A stretch of DNA of 8,802 bases, from positions 1-8,802 of the forward strand of contig NZ_NPEG01000027.1 in assembly GCF_002812045.1 (NCBI RefSeq), written 5' to 3'. The stretch is from Leptospira haakeii (GTDB lineage Bacteria > Spirochaetota > Leptospiria > Leptospirales > Leptospiraceae). The notes under the pieces were generated by a model. It did no database searches, had not been told where the DNA came from, and saw only the letters and a list, made by a program, of their open reading frames with translations. Below, piece after piece: positions 6,813-8,802 of this stretch. The translations under genes were made by a program, and so were the position numbers. Position 1 is the stretch's first letter, and each line of letters begins with the position of its first letter.

Positions 6813-6966
6813 GCCTAACGACCAAGGCTTGACGACGTTTCGCGAGTCCGAAGGACTTGGCGCGAGACTTGCTCTTGCAAGGCGAGTGACAAAGCGAAAT
6901 GTGGCGCAGCCCAAGCGAGAGGCGCATAGCGATCTCGAAGCGCAGCGTCAGAGCCGATAGTTAGAC
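6813..6966 (-). repeat. attC-I, family 1 cassette recombination site
   Basis: It runs from GCCTAAC (6813-6819) to GTTAGAC (6960-6966). Hairpins are AGTCC/GGACT, CTTGC/GCAAG with loop TCTT, GGC-GCA-GCC and GAGAGGCGC/GCGATCTC. It begins nine bases before the stop of the secreted-protein gene on the plus map, making it a very tight cassette end. Confidence 0.85.
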
Positions 6967-6975
6967 GACGTTGGT

Positions 6976-7557
6976 TTATTTAAAAGATTCAAAATGCCAC
7001 TGACCACATGAATGAGCTTTGTTGTTAAAATCAGACGGAGGATCGCACACTGGTGCTCCGGAAATAGCTTTTACAATCAATTCTTTATTCTCTTTTAGAT
7101 ATGTGTCTTTCGATCTATAAGCTTTAAATACTAACTTACCATTTAATGTATAAATTATCGCATAGTTTTCTGCTAAATTCTTGTATAAGGCAATCTTGTT
7201 GATTTTAGAATAAATTGTAGGACGCCCATGAATCATATAATATGTATTTACGTAGGATTCTAGAATATCCTTATCGATTCCATTTTCCTTTATGCCATAA
7301 GAAAGCAATAGCGGTTTGTCTAATTCTAACTCCAACTTTACCACTTTATCTGCTAAATCAAGTGTATACTGAACAGTTTTCAATCCTTTAACACATGATA
7401 GAATTTCTTTCGTAATTTCCGGGCAATTCTCATACCTTATTAAATAAGTCTTTGGAGAATTAAGACCTGCGGAATTGGGACTCCCAAAATCCTGATGAAC
7501 TTGTGGAGAAATTCCAAAAGGAAAACAAAATGACAATATAAATAGAGCTTTTCTCAT
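6976..7557 (-). CDS. secreted protein of unknown function
   Basis: The 193-residue protein starts with a Sec-type signal peptide, MRKALFILSFCFPFGISPQ, probably cut near residues 17-20. Cys11 is preceded by Phe, so a lipoprotein is less likely. The next part (YLIRYENCPEITKEILSCVKGLKTVQYTLDLADKVVKLELE) has a strand-helix-strand-strand look, similar to heavy-metal-associated domains in layout, but the CxxC metal motif is absent, so I treat this as only a shape resemblance. Paired cysteines near the C-terminus (APVCDPP, HSCGQW) suggest a disulphide. The ATG at 7557 has an excellent AAAGGA seven bases before it. Ninety-three bases separate it from the cassette boundary, enough for a promoter, and a candidate is seen. 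Function unknown. Confidence 0.8.
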   Translation of the reverse strand: MRKALFILSFCFPFGISPQVHQDFGSPNSAGLNSPKTYLIRYENCPEITKEILSCVKGLKTVQYTLDLADKVVKLELELDKPLLLSYGIKENGIDKDILESYVNTYYMIHGRPTIYSKINKIALYKNLAENYAIIYTLNGKLVFKAYRSKDTYLKENKELIVKAISGAPVCDPPSDFNNKAHSCGQWHFESFK

Positions 7558-7597
7558 CTATCGATCCTTTTATTCAAAAGCATAATCATCCAAATAC

Positions 7598-7626
7598 TTT
7601 ATATGTATATTTTTCGTTATTGAGAA
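7598..7626 (-). promoter_or_regulatory. candidate promoter for the secreted-protein gene
   Basis: On the minus strand, TTCTCA (7626-7621) and TATAAA (7603-7598) are separated by 17 bp, upstream of the ATG at 7557. The -10 is a good match; the -35 matches at four of six. It lies inside the cassette, so this gene may be transcribed independently. Confidence 0.3.
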
Positions 7627-7644
7627 AAATATTAAACCAATGTC

Positions 7645-7798
7645 GTCTAACGACCAAGGCTTGACGACGTTTCGCGAGTGCGTAGCACTTGGCGCGAGAC
7701 TTGCCACCGCAAGGCGAGTGACAAAGCGAAATGTGCCGAAGGCCAAGCGAGAGTTGCGAAGCAATCTCGAAGCGCAGCTTCAGAGCCGATAGTTAGAC
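7645..7798 (-). repeat. attC-J, family 1 cassette recombination site
   Basis: It runs from GTCTAAC (7645-7651) to GTTAGAC (7792-7798). Hairpins are AGTGC/GCACT, CTTGC-CACC-GCAAG, GCC-GAA-GGC and GAGAGTTGC/GCAATCTC. It has CTTCAGAGCC where all other family 1 copies have CGTCAGAGCC, so one outer L pair is broken. Its right box does not fully complement attC-K's left box (GTTAGAC against GTATAAC). Confidence 0.85.
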
Positions 7799-7809
7799 GC
7801 TGGGCTGGC

Positions 7810-8226
7810 CTAATTCTTAAATAAATTTGTTAAATATTTACCTTTTAAGGTCTTATATATGGAGAAGTCAGAATCTATACTAATAATATTATAGATATCT
7901 TCTCTTTCCGCGATGCACATTAATGATGCATCTGCTAAATCCATTGGTAGATCTGAATACTTTTGCATTCTGCTCTTTATATATTTTAAATCTTCCAATG
8001 TCAGATCTAAAATCTGTAAGCTTCCTCGCTCTATCCATTCTAAGAAATCTGATTGAGCGTTGATCGAAAAAGATAATAAATAAATAACCTCAGTTATTAC
8101 TGGCCAAGTTGTGAATAAAGAACCTTTAAATCCCTTTAGAAACTTAAAAACTGATTTATGATAATCGTCTGAAGAATTGAATAATGCTATAATAGGACCT
8201 GAATCAACGAGTGCGACGTTTTTCAT
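7810..8226 (-). CDS. vapC: VapC-type PIN-domain toxin ribonuclease
   Basis: The 138-residue protein has the length and acidic residues of a PIN-domain nuclease. Asp8 lies in VALVDSGPIIALF, Glu46 in VITEVIYLL, Asp96/Asp99 in MDLADASLM, and Asp118 in IISIDSDFSIY. Together these bind Mg2+ and cut RNA; VapC enzymes usually cleave tRNA or rRNA. The ATG at 8226 has AAAGGA five bases upstream and overlaps the end of the antitoxin gene by 23 bases, so the two are translationally coupled. It ends 11 bases before attC-J. All catalytic residues are intact, so the toxin should be active when freed from its antitoxin. The substrate cannot be read from the sequence. Confidence 0.9.
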   Translation of the reverse strand: MKNVALVDSGPIIALFNSSDDYHKSVFKFLKGFKGSLFTTWPVITEVIYLLSFSINAQSDFLEWIERGSLQILDLTLEDLKYIKSRMQKYSDLPMDLADASLMCIAEREDIYNIISIDSDFSIYKTLKGKYLTNLFKN

Positions 8227-8464
8227 TCTTGTCCTTTAATACTTTATTTAAGATACTTTTTCTATTCTGGGCCAATTTCCCATCTTTGGCTGAATGCTTG
8301 CCAAATAGATCCTCACCCAATTCAAAGGGAGTTTTATTTGAACTATGATTCTTTATATATTCGAGAATTGATTCTTTTACTATCTCAGAACGGCTTTTCC
8401 CCTTAGATTTCGCAAATGAATCAAGCTGCCTTTCTAAATCCGGCGGTATTCTTAAACTAATCAC
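8204..8464 (-). CDS. vapB: VapB-type ribbon-helix-helix antitoxin
   Basis: The 86-residue protein begins MISLRIPPDLERQLDSFAKS and continues KGKSRSEIVKESILEYI. This is a CopG-like ribbon-helix-helix DNA-binding domain, with a beta strand (ISLRIP) and two helices around KGKSRSE. The remainder is a charged tail expected to bind the PIN toxin. The start is GTG at 8464, the first possible codon before the strand motif. It lacks a Shine-Dalgarno, but a promoter places the transcription start at about this GTG, so it is probably leaderless. The gene precedes and overlaps vapC, the normal order for these systems. Autoregulation through the palindrome at 8471-8483 is expected. Confidence 0.88.
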   Translation of the reverse strand: MISLRIPPDLERQLDSFAKSKGKSRSEIVKESILEYIKNHSSNKTPFELGEDLFGKHSAKDGKLAQNRKSILNKVLKDKNEKRRTR

Positions 8465-8470
8465 AAAAAT

Positions 8471-8483
8471 AATGTATCACATT
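8471..8483. promoter_or_regulatory. vapB operator-like palindrome
   Basis: AATGTATCACATT has perfect arms AATGT/ACATT around a three-base centre. It contains the inferred -10 box. A second short palindrome, GTATTACATAC (8488-8498), overlaps the -35. Ribbon-helix-helix antitoxins repress through such sites; the role here is inferred. Confidence 0.5.
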
Positions 8484-8499
8484 TCAGTATTACATACAA
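8471..8499 (-). promoter_or_regulatory. vapBC promoter
   Basis: On the minus strand, TTGTAT (8499-8494) and TACATT (8476-8471) are separated by 17 bp. Transcription would start near the GTG at 8464, giving a leaderless message, as for mazE. Confidence 0.5.
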
Positions 8500-8545
8500 G
8501 AATTTTATATGATTATTCTTAAAAAGTCGATTTTGCCAGCCTGGC

Positions 8546-8698
8546 GTATAACGACCAAGGCTTGACGACGTTTCGCGAGTGCGAAGCACTTGGCATGAGG
8601 CTTGCTCAGCAAGACGAATGACAAAGCGAAATGTGCCGAAGGCCAAGCGAGAGTTGCGAAGCAATCTCGAAGCGATGCGTCAGAGCCGAAAGTTATGC
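8546..8698 (-). repeat. attC-K, family 1 cassette recombination site
   Basis: It runs from GTATAAC (8546-8552) to GTTATGC (8692-8698). Hairpins are AGTGC/GCACT, CTTGC/GCAAG, GCC-GAA-GGC and GAGAGTTGC/GCAATCTC. It is most like attC-G. The spacer before the right R box is GAAA, as in attC-C. Its right flank GTTATGCGCTGTGACTAAC should find its complement at the next site beyond the window. Confidence 0.85.
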
Positions 8699-8719
8699 GC
8701 TGTGACTAACTCCACTAAA

Positions 8720-8802
8720 CTAAACGTCTCCTCCACTTAGATAAATCATAGCTTTATTTGAATAACTAGTTAAGTTAGATATTGCTTCGTCAAATTCGCT
8801 AT
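8720..8802 (-). CDS. C-terminal end of an unknown gene (cut by window edge)
   Basis: On the minus strand one frame stays open from the right edge to TAG at 8722-8720. It gives SEFDEAISNLTSYSNKAMIY then LSGGDV as the last 26 residues. It has the expected orientation and ends 21 bases before attC-K, as a cassette gene should; the other two minus frames have early stops. Too little is visible to name a family. Confidence 0.5.
   Translation of the reverse strand, partial: SEFDEAISNLTSYSNKAMIYLSGGDV

Larger units (their letters stand above)
1..8802 (-). mobile_element. integron-type gene-cassette array, 11 attC-like sites, no integrase in window
   Basis: Eleven related palindromic repeats alternate with single-gene or two-gene units, all genes on the minus strand. 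If crossover is between G and TT of the R' box (minus strand), complete cassettes on plus coordinates are 246-1250, 1251-1933, 1934-3145, 3146-3540, 3541-4304, 4305-5504, 5505-6365, 6366-6818, 6819-7650 and 7651-8551, with partial ones at each edge. Each interval is bounded by its own matching inverted repeat, such as GTTAGACGACGTTGGTTTA at 6960-6978 against GTTAGACGACATTGGTTTA read on the minus strand from 7651. Orientation is inferred from gene direction and from the extrahelical G on the plus strand. The integrase and attI should lie beyond the right edge. A MITE or REP family would not give interval-specific matched ends. Confidence 0.85.

Noticed and set aside
8461..8664. 67-residue minus-strand frame upstream of vapB
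   Set aside because: It starts inside attC-K and ends at the vapB promoter region; the same MLRNSRLAFGTFRFV beginning arises from attC-J.
240..8698. CRISPR array
   Set aside because: Repeats are 138-162 bp and spacers are whole genes, far outside CRISPR dimensions.
240..8698. MITE, REP or insertion-sequence family
   Set aside because: No target duplications flank single copies; instead the right flank of one copy pairs with the left flank of the next.
240..8698. Repeats as structured RNA genes or rho-independent terminators
   Set aside because: No U-tract follows the stems, and the matched cassette ends are better explained by recombination. An added role in RNA is not excluded.

Overview
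The window is a gene-cassette array of the integron type. Eleven G+C-rich, imperfectly palindromic repeats of about 138-162 bp (called attC-A to attC-K here, left to right) alternate with A+T-rich single genes or two-gene operons. Every credible gene is on the minus strand. Each repeat lies just 3' of the gene to its right, as an attC site does in a cassette, and ends in integron-like core boxes (RYYYAAC / GTTRRRY and variants). The decisive evidence is per-cassette. The 15-19 bases just outside the right end of each repeat are complementary to those just outside the left end of the NEXT repeat, in all ten complete intervals, with a different sequence in each. That fits units that circularise and recombine at the C/G of the core box, and it does not fit a dispersed MITE or REP element. 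No integrase or attI lies in the window; by gene orientation they would be off the right side.

The host looks like a spirochaete, most likely Leptospira. This rests on low-G+C genes, a MazEF pair resembling the ChpIK type of that genus, and a short lipobox of spirochaetal style. The genus is an inference from style, not a proven match.

Layout, left to right. A MazE/AbrB-type antitoxin, cut by the left edge (1-126). A probable lipoprotein (416-1219). A two-helix membrane protein (1471-1896). A DUF4062 protein with a coiled coil, possibly defence-related (2111-3103). A cassette with no convincing gene (3282-3534). A two-helix membrane protein (3742-4236). A larger two-helix membrane protein with a soluble N-terminus (4451-5476). 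A MazE/MazF toxin-antitoxin operon (5679-6244). A second cassette with no convincing gene (6516-6812). A secreted protein of unknown function (6976-7557). A VapB/VapC toxin-antitoxin operon (7810-8464). The 3' end of an unknown gene (8720-8802).

Two kinds of cassette can be told apart. The three toxin-antitoxin cassettes have 80-120 bp of upstream DNA with a recognisable promoter overlapping a palindrome, and appear leaderless. Most other genes begin 28-42 bases after the cassette boundary, so they lack room for their own promoter and must be read from outside. Toxin-antitoxin cassettes are known to stabilise large sedentary integron arrays.

The most interesting signal is in the repeats. Two sequence families (7 + 4 copies) preserve the same fold by compensatory changes. 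An unpaired G is kept in the L arm on the strand expected to be recombinogenic. The terminal stem extends about ten base pairs beyond the usual R box, with an invariant T.G wobble at position 11 that pairs on only one DNA strand.
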